From Pseudovibrio sp000156235 (GTDB lineage: Bacteria; Pseudomonadota; Alphaproteobacteria; Rhizobiales; Stappiaceae), in assembly GCF_000156235.1 (NCBI RefSeq), contig NZ_DS996809.1, positions 434,001-498,000 of the forward strand: a DNA stretch of 64,000 bases, written 5' to 3'. The position numbers and the translations under genes were made by a program. This document shows, piece after piece, positions 51,500-60,988 of this stretch; position 1 is the stretch's first letter, and each line of letters starts with the position of its first letter. Below the pieces are notes generated by a model. That model worked only from the letters and a program-made list of their open reading frames with translations. It was not told the origin of the DNA and did no database searches.

Positions 51500-53404
51500 A
51501 TGATCTCACTCCACCAACTGGATTTTGTCGCAGACATCATGCTGTTTTTGAGCATGGCGATTCTGGTGGTGCCGTTCGCCAAGCTGATCCGGGTCGGAAC
51601 GATTGTGGGCTACCTGATTGCAGGTGTCATTCTTGGCCCCTGGGGGATCGGGCAGTATCTTGGCAGCCCCTTTAGCACGCCAGATGAACTTCGCCCTATC
51701 GGTGAGCTTGGCGTGGTGATGCTGCTGTTTCTGATTGGGTTGGAATTAAATCCCGGCAGGTTATGGTCATTGCGGCGTGAGATCTTCGGGTCAGGGTCTG
51801 CACAAGTCGGGTTTTCTGCCCTTCTGATTGGTCTGGCGATCTATTTTGCAGGGCTGACCTGGCAGAAATCGCTCATAATCGGGCTTTCCCTCGCCCTCTC
51901 CTCAACCGCCCTCTCCTTGCGCATTTTGCAAGGCAGTGGGGACCGGACGACTCCTATGGGGCAAACCTCCATCGCAATCTTGTTGTTTCAAGACATGATG
52001 ATCGTTCCCATTCTTGCCCTGATGGCGATTGTGGCGCCGGTTCCGATTGATACGGGACAACGGCCCGGTTGGGAGACTGCATTGATTATGGCGTCCACCG
52101 TGCTGCTGTTGGTCGCGGTTGGACGATATCTGCTGACACCGTTGTTTCGCCTGTTTGCCCGCATTGGTGCCAGAGAGATGATGACAGCCTCTGCCTTGCT
52201 GACGGTGCTTGGAGCTGCAGCGCTGATGAAAGCCGTTGGGCTTTCCAGTGCGCTTGGGGCGTTTATAGCCGGGGTGATGTTGGCAGAAAGTTCCTTCCGG
52301 CATGAGCTGGAGGCGGATCTTGAGCCGTTTCGTGGCTTGTTGCTGGGCTTCTTCTTCATCACCGTAGGCATGTCCATTGATATGAACTTTGTCTTCCAGA
52401 ACTGGGTGATGGTGCTGGCTTGCAGTTTTGGGCTCATGGTACTGAAGTGCCTGAGCATCTTCACTGTGACCCGTGTTTCCGGACACACGTCAGAGAACAG
52501 TTTGCAGATTGGCGGGTTGCTGGCGCAAGCGGGTGAGTTTGGTTTTGTTATCTTCTCTGCGTCTGTTGCCGTTGACCTGTTGAACCCGCATCAAAGCAGC
52601 CTGCTTTCCGCGATTATCTCCTTCACCATGGCCTTCACATTGCTCAGTGTGAAGCTGACACAGTGGTTCGGAGTGAAACTCAGGCCGGAGCCGGTGAAGC
52701 CGGATATTCCCAATACAGAAGGCGGGCGTACCAATGTGCTGGTGATCGGCTTTGGGCGTTTTGGACAACTTGCCAGCCAGATGCTGATTGCACAGGGCTC
52801 TACGGTGACGGTTCTTGATATGGATGCCCAGCACATTCGGGAGGCTTCGCGCTTTGGCTATCGGATCTACTATGGTGATGGGCGGCGGCTCAATGTTCTT
52901 CGGGCAGCGGGGGCAGAAAATGCCAGTGTGATTGCAGTGTGTACGGAACGTGCCGAGACGACTAGCCAGATTGTGCGTATGACCAAAACACAGTTCCCGC
53001 TCGCCAAGATATTTGCGCGCGCTCATGATCGGCGCCATGCCATTCAACTTGTCACTGCCGGTGCGGATTACCAGCTGCGCGAGACACTGGAGTCAGCGCT
53101 GGAGTTTGGTCGTGAGATACTGGAGGAGCTTGGAGAAGACGAGGATCACACCCACGAAATTCTAGCTGATGTTCGCCGCCGTGATGCGGAGCTGTTGGCC
53201 TTGCAACAGGTTGGTGGGCTTTACTCTGGTTACAAGCAGTTCAAACTGCCGGAAGTGCCTGTGAAACCACTGATCAAACCGAAGTCCGAATCCACGGCTT
53301 TGAACGAACCTGCACGGCGGTTGGCAGAGGCTGAAAAACAGGCGGAGAAGGAGCAAGCGGACAATTCTGAAAAAACTTCAACACATAAGCCATCATCTAA
53401 CTAG
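51500..53404 (+). CDS. KefB/KefC-type cation:proton antiporter with TrkA-N domain (first of two)
   Basis: CPA2 family transporter of about 634 residues. Eleven to thirteen helices span residues 1-385 (from MISLHQLDFVADIMLFLSMAILVVPFAKL), with LSSTALSLRILQGSGD and LGAFIAGVMLAESSFRHELEADLEPFRGLLLGFFF typical of Kef proteins. A cytoplasmic TrkA-N (Rossmann) domain follows with VLVIGFGRFGQLASQML. The C-terminus is a charged tail of about 70 residues (RRLAEAEKQAEKEQADN). Glutathione-gated potassium efflux is the textbook role, but no KefF/KefG partner is adjacent. Confidence 0.9.
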   Translation: MISLHQLDFVADIMLFLSMAILVVPFAKLIRVGTIVGYLIAGVILGPWGIGQYLGSPFSTPDELRPIGELGVVMLLFLIGLELNPGRLWSLRREIFGSGSAQVGFSALLIGLAIYFAGLTWQKSLIIGLSLALSSTALSLRILQGSGDRTTPMGQTSIAILLFQDMMIVPILALMAIVAPVPIDTGQRPGWETALIMASTVLLLVAVGRYLLTPLFRLFARIGAREMMTASALLTVLGAAALMKAVGLSSALGAFIAGVMLAESSFRHELEADLEPFRGLLLGFFFITVGMSIDMNFVFQNWVMVLACSFGLMVLKCLSIFTVTRVSGHTSENSLQIGGLLAQAGEFGFVIFSASVAVDLLNPHQSSLLSAIISFTMAFTLLSVKLTQWFGVKLRPEPVKPDIPNTEGGRTNVLVIGFGRFGQLASQMLIAQGSTVTVLDMDAQHIREASRFGYRIYYGDGRRLNVLRAAGAENASVIAVCTERAETTSQIVRMTKTQFPLAKIFARAHDRRHAIQLVTAGADYQLRETLESALEFGREILEELGEDEDHTHEILADVRRRDAELLALQQVGGLYSGYKQFKLPEVPVKPLIKPKSESTALNEPARRLAEAEKQAEKEQADNSEKTSTHKPSSN

Positions 53405-53517
53405 CTTTATACGGAAAACTACATTTTCCCTTAGATACAATTAAGGTATTTCCCTCAGAATCGACAGAAATCAGCAAAGTCTGTTTCAGTATTTGAATTT
53501 TTGTTTTTAGGGTGCCA

Positions 53518-55296
53518 ATGGCAGAAGCTCACGTCCCTCCGTTTTTTATTGAAACCATTGTGGTTCTCTCCGCAGCCGTCATCGCCGTTCCAATTACCAA
53601 ACGGCTTGGTCTTGGCGCGGTTGTGGGCTTCCTTGCAGCGGGCATGGCAATTGGTCCCTATGGCATCAGCTTCTTCAACGAGCCTGAGCGAATACTGGGC
53701 TTTGCGGAGCTTGGGGTGGTGCTGCTGTTGTTTGTGATCGGGCTTGAGCTTGAGCCCGCCCGATTATGGACCATGAGGCGGGACATCTTTGGTCTTGGCA
53801 CAGCACAGGTGCTGATTTCCGGCCTTGTGCTGACATTGGGCGCTTTGATGTTTGGCCTTTCCTGGCAGGTGGCGCTGATTGCCGGTCTTGGCCTTGCACT
53901 ATCTTCAACCGCGTTCGCATTGCAGATGCTGCAGGAGCGTGGACATCTAAGCACCAAGTATGGCCAGAGGGCCTTTGGTATTTTGCTGCTTCAGGATATG
54001 GCCATTGTGCCTTTGCTCGCCATGGTCGGCATTCTTGCCCCTGCCGAAGCGGACGTGGAAGAAGCTTCCATTGCGATGCAGGTGATCACAGTTATTGCCG
54101 CCGTTGGTTTCGTGATCTTTGCCGGACGTTTCTTACTCTCTCCCCTCTTCCAGCTTCTAACCGCATCCGGTGCCCGTGAGTTGATGATTGCAGCCGCCTT
54201 GCTGGTTGCCCTTGGCAGTGCAGGCCTGATGAGCCTTGTGGGATTGTCCATGGCTCTCGGTGCGTTCCTTTCCGGTGTGATGTTGGCAGAATCCAGTTAT
54301 CGGCATACATTGGAAGCCGATATCGAACCATTCCGATCCATGCTGATGGGCTTGTTCTTCATGACCGTGGGCATGGCGCTGGAGCTGGATTTGATTGTCG
54401 CCAATTGGCAGCGCATCGTTTCTGCAGTGGTCCTGCTTATGATCACCAAGGGTGTGTTGCTCTGGGGGCTCTCCCGTCTGTTTGGATCTTCCAACTCTGA
54501 CGCACTCCGTGTGGCTGTTACTCTGCCTCAAGGTGGTGAGTTTGCCTTTGTGTTGTTCTCAACGGCGACCGCTGCGGCCATATTGCCAGAGGAAACAGCA
54601 AACATCCTGAGTGCCGTTGTGATCCTGACCATGCTGCTGACACCACTTGGCGCCGTGGGTCTGGATTTCGTGGCCGAGCGCATGAAGAAGCATGGTGACA
54701 CCACCAACAAGATCGAAACCTTTGAAGATGCATGCCCAAGCGTACTGATCGTTGGCTTTGGTCGCTTCGGTATGATGGTTGCGCAAATGCTGACTTCTGA
54801 AGGCATTTCCGTGACTGCTCTCGACAACAAGCCGGACCGTATCAACTACGCACGTCAGTATGGCTACAAGGTCTATTATGGTGATGCGACGCGGCCTGAT
54901 GTTTTGAAAGCTGCTGGCGGAGAGAATGCAACCTTGATCGCGCTGTGCATTGAGAACGACCGCGTGATGAAGCAGGCCATTTTGCAGATCAGGTCCGCCT
55001 TCCCGAACGCAGCTCTCTATTGCCGTGCAACAGATCGCGCGCATGCATTGGATCTCACCCGCCTGGGCGTTGACTATCAGATCCGCGAGACCTTCGAGTC
55101 CAGCCTCACGTTTGGCCGTAAGGCACTTGAGTACCTTGGTTTGCCAGCGGACCGTATTGATGAGGTTGAGGATGATGTTCGCAAACGGGACGATGAACGG
55201 CTAACAATGCAGCTGGCTGGTGGTGATCTGGCCGGTTCTGATATGCTGCATCAACGCACTCCGCGTGACGAAGGCAAATCAGAAAAACCTGATTGA
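53518..55296 (+). CDS. KefB/KefC-type cation:proton antiporter with TrkA-N domain (second of two)
   Basis: CPA2 transporter of 592 residues, clearly a paralogue of the preceding gene. It has the same helical core (LALSSTAFALQMLQERGHLSTKYGQRAFGILLLQDMAIVPLLAM and LGAFLSGVMLAESSYRHTLEADIEPFRSMLMGLFFMTVGMALEL) and the TrkA-N motif SVLIVGFGRFGMMVAQML. It lacks the long charged tail of the first copy. ATG at 53518 has AGGG five bases upstream. A GTG two codons earlier is the alternative. It lies about 110 bp after the first copy. Confidence 0.9.
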   Translation: MAEAHVPPFFIETIVVLSAAVIAVPITKRLGLGAVVGFLAAGMAIGPYGISFFNEPERILGFAELGVVLLLFVIGLELEPARLWTMRRDIFGLGTAQVLISGLVLTLGALMFGLSWQVALIAGLGLALSSTAFALQMLQERGHLSTKYGQRAFGILLLQDMAIVPLLAMVGILAPAEADVEEASIAMQVITVIAAVGFVIFAGRFLLSPLFQLLTASGARELMIAAALLVALGSAGLMSLVGLSMALGAFLSGVMLAESSYRHTLEADIEPFRSMLMGLFFMTVGMALELDLIVANWQRIVSAVVLLMITKGVLLWGLSRLFGSSNSDALRVAVTLPQGGEFAFVLFSTATAAAILPEETANILSAVVILTMLLTPLGAVGLDFVAERMKKHGDTTNKIETFEDACPSVLIVGFGRFGMMVAQMLTSEGISVTALDNKPDRINYARQYGYKVYYGDATRPDVLKAAGGENATLIALCIENDRVMKQAILQIRSAFPNAALYCRATDRAHALDLTRLGVDYQIRETFESSLTFGRKALEYLGLPADRIDEVEDDVRKRDDERLTMQLAGGDLAGSDMLHQRTPRDEGKSEKPD

Positions 55297-55442
55297 TTTA
55301 GTCAAGATATCAGCCCACTACTCTTGACCTCTATTGATTTGAAGCACATTTAGAGCGAGGGTGCATTGCATCCTCTTTTCTACATTTCGTGATCTGTGGC
55401 ACTGCATTCCCACGAGGTCCACATTAATCCCTATGGTTCGAT

Positions 55443-55865
55443 ATGGCTGGTGAATATTCAATCGGTGATCTGGCGAAGAAGGCTGGCGTTAAAGTCCAGA
55501 CAATCCGGTTTTACGAGCAGAAGAAGCTGCTACCGGAACCTCCGCGGACAGAGGGCGGACAGCGCCGATACGGCGAAGACCACCTGAACCGACTGTCTTT
55601 CATTCGTCATGGACGAGATCTTGGTTTCTCTCTTGAGATGATCGAGAGCCTTATGCTGCTCAAGGAACATCCGGAAGATGACTGCGAGGGCGCAGACGAG
55701 ATCGCACGGGCTCACCTTACTGAGGTCGAAGACAAGATTGTTCGTCTGCAAAGCCTGCAAAGTGAACTGAAAAAGATGCTGGTTCATTGTTCCAGCGGCA
55801 AGATACATGATTGCAGGGTCATCGAGGCCCTCTCCTGCGATTGCTATCAGCAACGCGAAAAGTGA
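55443..55865 (+). CDS. MerR family regulator, metal-sensing type
   Basis: Regulator of 140 residues with an N-terminal winged-helix HTH (YSIGDLAKKAGVKVQTIRFYEQKKLL) and a dimerising helix, then a C-terminal metal loop. Cys81, Cys116 and Cys124 align in spacing with the metal-binding cysteines of ZntR/CadR/PbrR. Two further cysteines (132 and 134) follow. Such regulators respond to zinc, cadmium or lead, but here the downstream gene, 6 bp away, is a MATE exporter rather than a metal ATPase. Confidence 0.88.
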   Translation: MAGEYSIGDLAKKAGVKVQTIRFYEQKKLLPEPPRTEGGQRRYGEDHLNRLSFIRHGRDLGFSLEMIESLMLLKEHPEDDCEGADEIARAHLTEVEDKIVRLQSLQSELKKMLVHCSSGKIHDCRVIEALSCDCYQQREK

Positions 55866-55871
55866 GTTTTT

Positions 55872-57236
55872 ATGTCCAAACCAACTAGATCCGGCGCACG
55901 GGATGCAAAGTTTACCTATGGCTCGACCATGCGCCATGTGCTGGTGATGACATCTACCGGCTCTGTCGGATTGATTGCTATTTTCCTCGTTGATTTTGCT
56001 AATCTTTTTTACATTGCACAGCTGGGTATTGAAGAGCTGGCTGCGGCTATCGGTTATGCCGGTACGGTAATGTTCTTCAACTCCGCTATTGGCATCGGGC
56101 TTTCCATCGCCGCCAGTGCTTCTGTTGCCCGCCGTATTGGACAAGGTGACGCCAGAAGTGCAAACCGGCTCGTTAGTATGTCGTTGATCATCTCCACTTT
56201 GATCTCACTGGCTGTTGTGGCCGGGAGTCTGGCGTTTCTGGATGATCTGGCGATGCTGCTTGGCGCGAGCGGACGCACGCTCGAGTACACTTTGCATTTC
56301 CTTTACATCGTCGTGCCCTCCATGCCGTTGCTTGTTGGCGCCATGGTCCTCTCCGCCCTGCTGAGATCTGTTGGCGATGCGCGCGGTGCGATGTTTGTGA
56401 CGCTTTCCAGCGGGTTTGTGACAGCAGTTCTCGACCCTATCCTGATCTTCGGATTTGATATGGGCATCACAGGCGCAGCTGTTGCCTCTGTCATTTCCCG
56501 TGCGGTGATGGTTGGGGTTGGTTTTTACATCCTGATTGTGAAGCACAACATGATCGGCAAGCCAGAAATCTCAGAGGCTGTGAGTGATACGGTGGATCTA
56601 TTCAAGGTCGCAACACCTGCCATGCTGACGAACATCGCGACGCCAGCAGGCAACGCCTGGATCATTGCCGAGATGGCTCAGTTTGGTGATGGCGCTGTTG
56701 CAGGTTTTGCGATTGTTGGCCGTATCATCCCTGTGGCCTTTGGTGCGCTCTTTGCCCTTTCCGGTGCTGTTGGTCCGATCATTGGGCAGAACTTTGGAGC
56801 CTTAAAGTTTGATCGCCTGAGCAAGATCGTGAAGGATTCTCTTCTGCTGATCGTGGTCTACACGCTGGCTGCCTGGGCGTTGTTGTTCATGCTGCAAGAG
56901 CCGCTGGTTGAGTTCTTCAACGCAGAGGGTGACAGTGCCTCTCTGGTATTCTTCTTCTGCACCTTTGCTGCAGCTGGCTTCCTGTTCAACGCAGCACTGT
57001 TTGTGACCAATGCGGTCTTTAACAACCTCGGTTTCCCAATCTACTCCATGCTGTTCAACTGGGGCAGAGCAACACTGGGCACTATTCCATTCACCATTGC
57101 CGGTGCTTACTTCTATCAGGCAAACGGTGTCTTGGCGGGACAAGCCATTGGTGGCGTGGTCTTTGCCTTTCTTGCTCAGTATGTGTGCTGGCGGACAATC
57201 GAGAAAATTCGCAGGGAAAAACTGGCTGCAGCTTAA
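55872..57236 (+). CDS. MATE family efflux transporter
   Basis: Inner-membrane multidrug and toxin extrusion protein, 454 residues with twelve predicted helices in two MatE halves. The first half has IFLVDFANLFYIAQLGIEELAAAIGY, the second TPAMLTNIATPAGNAWIIAEMAQFGDGAVAGFAIVGRIIPVAFGALFALSGAVGPIIGQNFGA. It is cotranscribed with the MerR-type regulator, whose stop is 6 bp upstream. The substrate is unknown. Confidence 0.92.
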   Translation: MSKPTRSGARDAKFTYGSTMRHVLVMTSTGSVGLIAIFLVDFANLFYIAQLGIEELAAAIGYAGTVMFFNSAIGIGLSIAASASVARRIGQGDARSANRLVSMSLIISTLISLAVVAGSLAFLDDLAMLLGASGRTLEYTLHFLYIVVPSMPLLVGAMVLSALLRSVGDARGAMFVTLSSGFVTAVLDPILIFGFDMGITGAAVASVISRAVMVGVGFYILIVKHNMIGKPEISEAVSDTVDLFKVATPAMLTNIATPAGNAWIIAEMAQFGDGAVAGFAIVGRIIPVAFGALFALSGAVGPIIGQNFGALKFDRLSKIVKDSLLLIVVYTLAAWALLFMLQEPLVEFFNAEGDSASLVFFFCTFAAAGFLFNAALFVTNAVFNNLGFPIYSMLFNWGRATLGTIPFTIAGAYFYQANGVLAGQAIGGVVFAFLAQYVCWRTIEKIRREKLAAA

Positions 57237-57403
57237 ATGCTGCCAGAATTCATTGCTTAGGATATCCTGACTTACCGCTTTGCCGTTTCAAAAGGCATAT
57301 TTGACCAAAAAACTGCGTCTCTATTTTTCGGAGATACGCGGTAGCCTTTTTAGAGTTTGAGCGGTAAGAAGAGAGAAATGAAACAATTCCGGATGCAGAA
57401 ATA

Positions 57404-57625
57404 ATGAACCGTTTTGAACAACCGCGCATTCCAACAGAAGCACGTATCCGCTACATGGATGGTGATTATCAGGTGAAAGCACCGGGTAACTTTGTGAAGT
57501 GTGCGATCACTGGCAAAACGATTATGCTCGAAGAGCTCAAGTACTGGAGTGTTTCCCGTCAGGAAGCCTATGTGGATGCAGATGCTGCCCTGCAGGCTTA
57601 TGAAAGCAATGATCTGAAGGCTTAA
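57404..57625 (+). CDS. DUF2093 family protein
   Basis: Small protein of 73 residues of the DUF2093 family, which accompanies lpxK in alphaproteobacteria. Conserved parts are ARIRYMDGDYQVKAPGNFVKCAITGKTIMLEELKYWSVSRQEAY. The two Cys expected of a zinc ribbon are not present, only one (VKCAI). The stop overlaps the lpxK stop on the opposite strand by 4 bp. The function is unknown. Confidence 0.88.
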   Translation: MNRFEQPRIPTEARIRYMDGDYQVKAPGNFVKCAITGKTIMLEELKYWSVSRQEAYVDADAALQAYESNDLKA

Positions 57626-58635
57626 GCTTTCGCTGATCCAAGCACTGGTTTCAGGCGCTCAAGCAGGGCGTCTGGTTCTTCAATCTTCATCTCCACTTCC
57701 AAAACACTTGCAACATTTGCAAGCCGCGCAATGGACTGCTCTTCGCGGCCATCCAAACGCACATAGTCCTTGGTTGTGGTGATCGGCAGCAGATCCTGCG
57801 CTTCTGCCACGCGCAAAATCAGGCGCGCGTCTTCCTTTGTAAAGTAGTGATGGTCCGGGAAGGACATGGTCTCAACGACCTCAGCACCCGCTTCCTTCAG
57901 GCTGGCAAAGAGTTTTTCAGGCCGGCCAATACCTGCAAAAGCCAGTACCCGCTCGCCTTCCAGTGCATCTGCTGAGACTGGACGGATAGCAGCGCGCATC
58001 AGGTCGATACCGGCTTGCTGGGCGGCTTCCTGTTGCGGTGTGCTCTTATCCCCCTCACCCACAACCATCAGCAGGCTGACGCGTCCCAGTTGCTTCTTAA
58101 AAGGCATTCTGAGTGGGCCAGCTGGAATGCATCTCGCATTCCCGATACCGGTTTTGGCATCCAGCAGCACGATGGAAAAGTCTTTGTGCAGAGACGGGTT
58201 CTGAAAGCCATCATCCATGATAATGACAGAGATGTCTTGCTGTTCCAGAAGCTTCGCACCTGTAGCGCGATCTGCCGAGATTACCGTCGGGCCACGACGA
58301 GCTAACAAGAGGGCTTCATCTCCAACTTCAGCAGCCGCATAACTGGAAGGCTCCACAAGCAGCGGGCCTTTGTTGGTGCCGCCGTAACCACGCAGGAGAA
58401 AACCTGGGGTATGGCCCGCTTCACGCAGCAGTGCATTCAATGCGAGTGCAAAAGGTGTTTTTCCTGTTCCACCAGCTGTAAAATTGCCGATGCAGATCAC
58501 TGGCTGCTTGGCTTTGTAACGTGGATTGTACTTGAAGCGGCGTGCTGCCAAGAAGCCATAGAGTGCACCCAATGGGCTCAAGAGCTTTGCTTGCCACGTT
58601 CCATTTGGCGTCCACCAGAAATCAGGAGCGTTCAT
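57622..58635 (-). CDS. lpxK: Tetraacyldisaccharide 4'-kinase
   Basis: Phosphorylates the lipid A disaccharide at the 4' position. The 337 residues start APDFWWTPNGTWQAKLLSPLGALYGFLAARRF and have the P-loop GNFTAGGTGKTPFALAL (around 51-67). IIMDDGFQNPSLHKDFSIVLLDA carries the conserved Asp pair and AFAGIGRPEKLFASL the C-terminal motif. It is the last gene of the pmbA-cysQ-DUF4170-acyltransferase-waaA-lpxK row, 3 bp after waaA. Confidence 0.96.
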   Translation of the reverse strand: MNAPDFWWTPNGTWQAKLLSPLGALYGFLAARRFKYNPRYKAKQPVICIGNFTAGGTGKTPFALALNALLREAGHTPGFLLRGYGGTNKGPLLVEPSSYAAAEVGDEALLLARRGPTVISADRATGAKLLEQQDISVIIMDDGFQNPSLHKDFSIVLLDAKTGIGNARCIPAGPLRMPFKKQLGRVSLLMVVGEGDKSTPQQEAAQQAGIDLMRAAIRPVSADALEGERVLAFAGIGRPEKLFASLKEAGAEVVETMSFPDHHYFTKEDARLILRVAEAQDLLPITTTKDYVRLDGREEQSIARLANVASVLEVEMKIEEPDALLERLKPVLGSAKA

Positions 58636-58638
58636 AGC

Positions 58639-59928
58639 TTAAGCCTCCCCTATTTCTGTTGGTTTCACCGGAAGATACTGTTGCAGCTCAAGCTGTGTTG
58701 CAGCGAGCGCACCGCGTCCGGACTCCACGAGAGCTTTCGCCTTCTCAGCACGCTGCTGAACCTCTTCTGGTTTATGGAGCAAATCTTCGACCTGTGCAGC
58801 CAAATCACTTGCATTGTGCACCAGAAGCACGCCCTCTTCTTTAGAGAAGTGGCGATAGATCCATGCAAAATTCTGAGTATGAACACCAGAGAGGATCGCA
58901 CAGCCGATCTGAGCTGGTTCGAGCAAATTGTGTCCACCGATTGGAGCGAAAGAGCCACCCATGAAGACGATTGGAGCTACGCGGTAGAACAGACCTAACT
59001 CGCCAAGCGTATCTGCGATATAGATGTCTGTTGCATTGGTGATTGCCTCGCCTCTTGAGCGCTGCGTGCACACGAGACCCATTTGCTCCAGCTCTTCCCG
59101 GATTTCTTTAGCCCGGACCGGATGGCGGGGAACAATGATTGTGAGCAGGCGATCGAACTTCTGCTTCAACTCCAGATGAGCCATACCGATTTCGGCTTCT
59201 TCTTCAGGATGTGTGCTGGCTGCAAGCCATCTTGGTCGACCTTCGAGCTGATCTTTGAAGTCAGCGAGTTCGACCGGGTCACACTCTGGAATGTTGCCAT
59301 CAAACTTGATGTTGCCTGTCGCCTTTACACGGATGGCACCAAGCTGCTTAAAGCGGGCGCCATCATCATCAGACTGCGCGAGCACACAGTCTACAGTGCC
59401 AAAGACAGAGTGCGCGAAGGATGGAACACGGTTCCAGTTTGCAAAGGAACCTTCTGACATACGTCCGTTGACGATGATCAGCGGGATCTGGCGCTTTTCC
59501 AACTCATGGAAGGTCGCAGGCCAGATCTCGGATTCAACAGTGATGGCCAGACACGGAGCCCAGTGGTTCAGGAACCGTTTGATGTTGCCGCGGGTATCAT
59601 AAGGGACAAACTGGTGGATCACACCTTCTGGTGCAGATGCCTCTACCACTTGCGCAGATGTCAGTGTTGCAGTGGTGAGCAGGACATGCGATCCGCCATC
59701 AACCACCTGCTTGGCCAGCGGCAAAACGGCATTGGCTTCGCCAACGCTGGCCGCGTGGATCCAAATCAGATTGCCAACTGGGCGATCCTTTGAAGCGACG
59801 CCGAAGCGTTCGCCTTTGCGGTTCTGATCTTCTTTGCCCTGTCGGGCGCGCAGCTTGTACAAGCCAACGAGCAGAGGCGCGGCCAGACGACCGAGACCTT
59901 GATAGACTCTGAAGATCACTGAACTCAT
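58639..59928 (-). CDS. waaA: 3-deoxy-D-manno-octulosonic acid transferase
   Basis: GT30 enzyme that adds Kdo to lipid IVA. The 429 residues start with a membrane anchor, then WIHAASVGEANAVLPLAKQV (the catalytic Glu region), WLAASTHPEEEAEI and VFMGGSFAPIGGHNLLEPAQIGCAILSGVHTQNF near the C-terminus. It overlaps in function with lpxK, from which it is 3 bp apart. It is 21 bp after the acyltransferase-like gene. Confidence 0.96.
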   Translation of the reverse strand: MSSVIFRVYQGLGRLAAPLLVGLYKLRARQGKEDQNRKGERFGVASKDRPVGNLIWIHAASVGEANAVLPLAKQVVDGGSHVLLTTATLTSAQVVEASAPEGVIHQFVPYDTRGNIKRFLNHWAPCLAITVESEIWPATFHELEKRQIPLIIVNGRMSEGSFANWNRVPSFAHSVFGTVDCVLAQSDDDGARFKQLGAIRVKATGNIKFDGNIPECDPVELADFKDQLEGRPRWLAASTHPEEEAEIGMAHLELKQKFDRLLTIIVPRHPVRAKEIREELEQMGLVCTQRSRGEAITNATDIYIADTLGELGLFYRVAPIVFMGGSFAPIGGHNLLEPAQIGCAILSGVHTQNFAWIYRHFSKEEGVLLVHNASDLAAQVEDLLHKPEEVQQRAEKAKALVESGRGALAATQLELQQYLPVKPTEIGEA

Positions 59929-59949
59929 GGGACCCAGTTCTGCCAGTAA

Positions 59950-60648
59950 TTATTTTTTGCCTGATTTGGCGATTGCGTAAGCTTTGTCAGTCGTTTCGTT
60001 CATTCTGGTTTCCAGAAGCTGACGAATTTCCTCAAGCTGTTCATCGCTTGCATCAGCCGGAACCGGAATAGGCTCACCAAAGCATAACGCAATATGGCTG
60101 AACGGCAAATTGATGGAAGCCTTATCCCAAGTATCAAGGTCATAATGACGGCTGGTCGCAATTGCGACTGGCAGGAGTGGCCGACCGGAATGTTTGGCCA
60201 GCTGGACGATGCCTTTACCTGCTTTACGAGAAGGGCCTTTTGGCACGTCCGCCGTCATAGCGACGTTGCCACCTTCTTTGAGCGCGCGTAGAGCTTCGAT
60301 AAAGCCACGCATGCCGCCACGTTTGCTGATCTGGCTGGCGCGTTGCGCACCAGCGGCCCGGATGAGACCGAGCCCCAGTTTTGATGCGCAAATCGCCTGC
60401 ATTTCGCCATCAGCACTTCGGGAAATCATCACCCGCACGTCCCAGTCTTTTGGGCGCGCAAAGGGCATCATGAAATGCTGACCGTGCCACATGGACACAA
60501 CGTATGGAACAGTGTCCTCGTGATCCTCATAGAAGTTCGGAGGATCGAGAGTGAACTTACTGCTCTTGCGCACGAAGAGCAGATAATACGCCATGGCATT
60601 GCCCACCAGCTTCATCACAAGCGGGTGTTTGCCGAGTTTTTTCAACAT
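59950..60648 (-). CDS. Lysophospholipid acyltransferase family protein (DUF374)
   Basis: Protein of 232 residues from the LPLAT-like DUF374 group common in the Kdo/lipid A operons of alphaproteobacteria. Conserved parts are YVVSMWHGQHFMMPFARP, SADGEMQAICASKLGLGLIRAAGAQ and VAMTADVPKGPSRKAGKGIVQLAKHSGRPLLPVAIAT, where the DVPKGP motif replaces the DGPRGP of the acyltransferase-like loop. WDKASINLPFSHIALCFGEPI follows. It probably handles an acyl chain in LPS or lipid transport, but this is not proven. Confidence 0.88.
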   Translation of the reverse strand: MLKKLGKHPLVMKLVGNAMAYYLLFVRKSSKFTLDPPNFYEDHEDTVPYVVSMWHGQHFMMPFARPKDWDVRVMISRSADGEMQAICASKLGLGLIRAAGAQRASQISKRGGMRGFIEALRALKEGGNVAMTADVPKGPSRKAGKGIVQLAKHSGRPLLPVAIATSRHYDLDTWDKASINLPFSHIALCFGEPIPVPADASDEQLEEIRQLLETRMNETTDKAYAIAKSGKK

Positions 60649-60696
60649 TTCACAGGCCCATTTGGTTTCGGGCGGAATTCCCGGGAGGCGCAGTAC

Positions 60697-60939
60697 TTAC
60701 TTGGTTTCTGCGCCCGGATCAAGCAGACGGTGCATGTGCACAATGAAGTAACGCATCAGAGCGTTATCTACAGTGCTTTGCGCCTTTGCTTTCCACGCTG
60801 CGTGTGCTTCAGCGTAGTTCGGGTAGATTCCTACAATGTCCAGATCCTTAAGATCCTTAAAGCGAACATTGCTGATATCTTCTAATTCGCCACCAAACAC
60901 GAGGTGAAGTAGCTGTTGGTTTTCTTCTTGAGCACTCAT
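60697..60939 (-). CDS. DUF4170 family protein
   Basis: Small 80-residue protein of the DUF4170 family, LLHLVFGGELEDISNVRFKDLKDLDIVGIYPNYAEAHAAWKAKAQSTVDNALMRYFIVHMHRLLDP. The fixed place in the alphaproteobacterial waaA row suggests a role in envelope assembly. The function is unknown. Confidence 0.9.
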   Translation of the reverse strand: MSAQEENQQLLHLVFGGELEDISNVRFKDLKDLDIVGIYPNYAEAHAAWKAKAQSTVDNALMRYFIVHMHRLLDPGAETK

Positions 60940-60988
60940 GGTGTTCGCTCACCTTCTCCACAAACAGTCCGACCGAATACCGTAAGGA

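Noticed and set aside
51902..55044. Minus-strand frames opposite the two Kef-type genes
   Set aside because: They mirror transmembrane coding sequence and show low-complexity His/Gln-rich translations.
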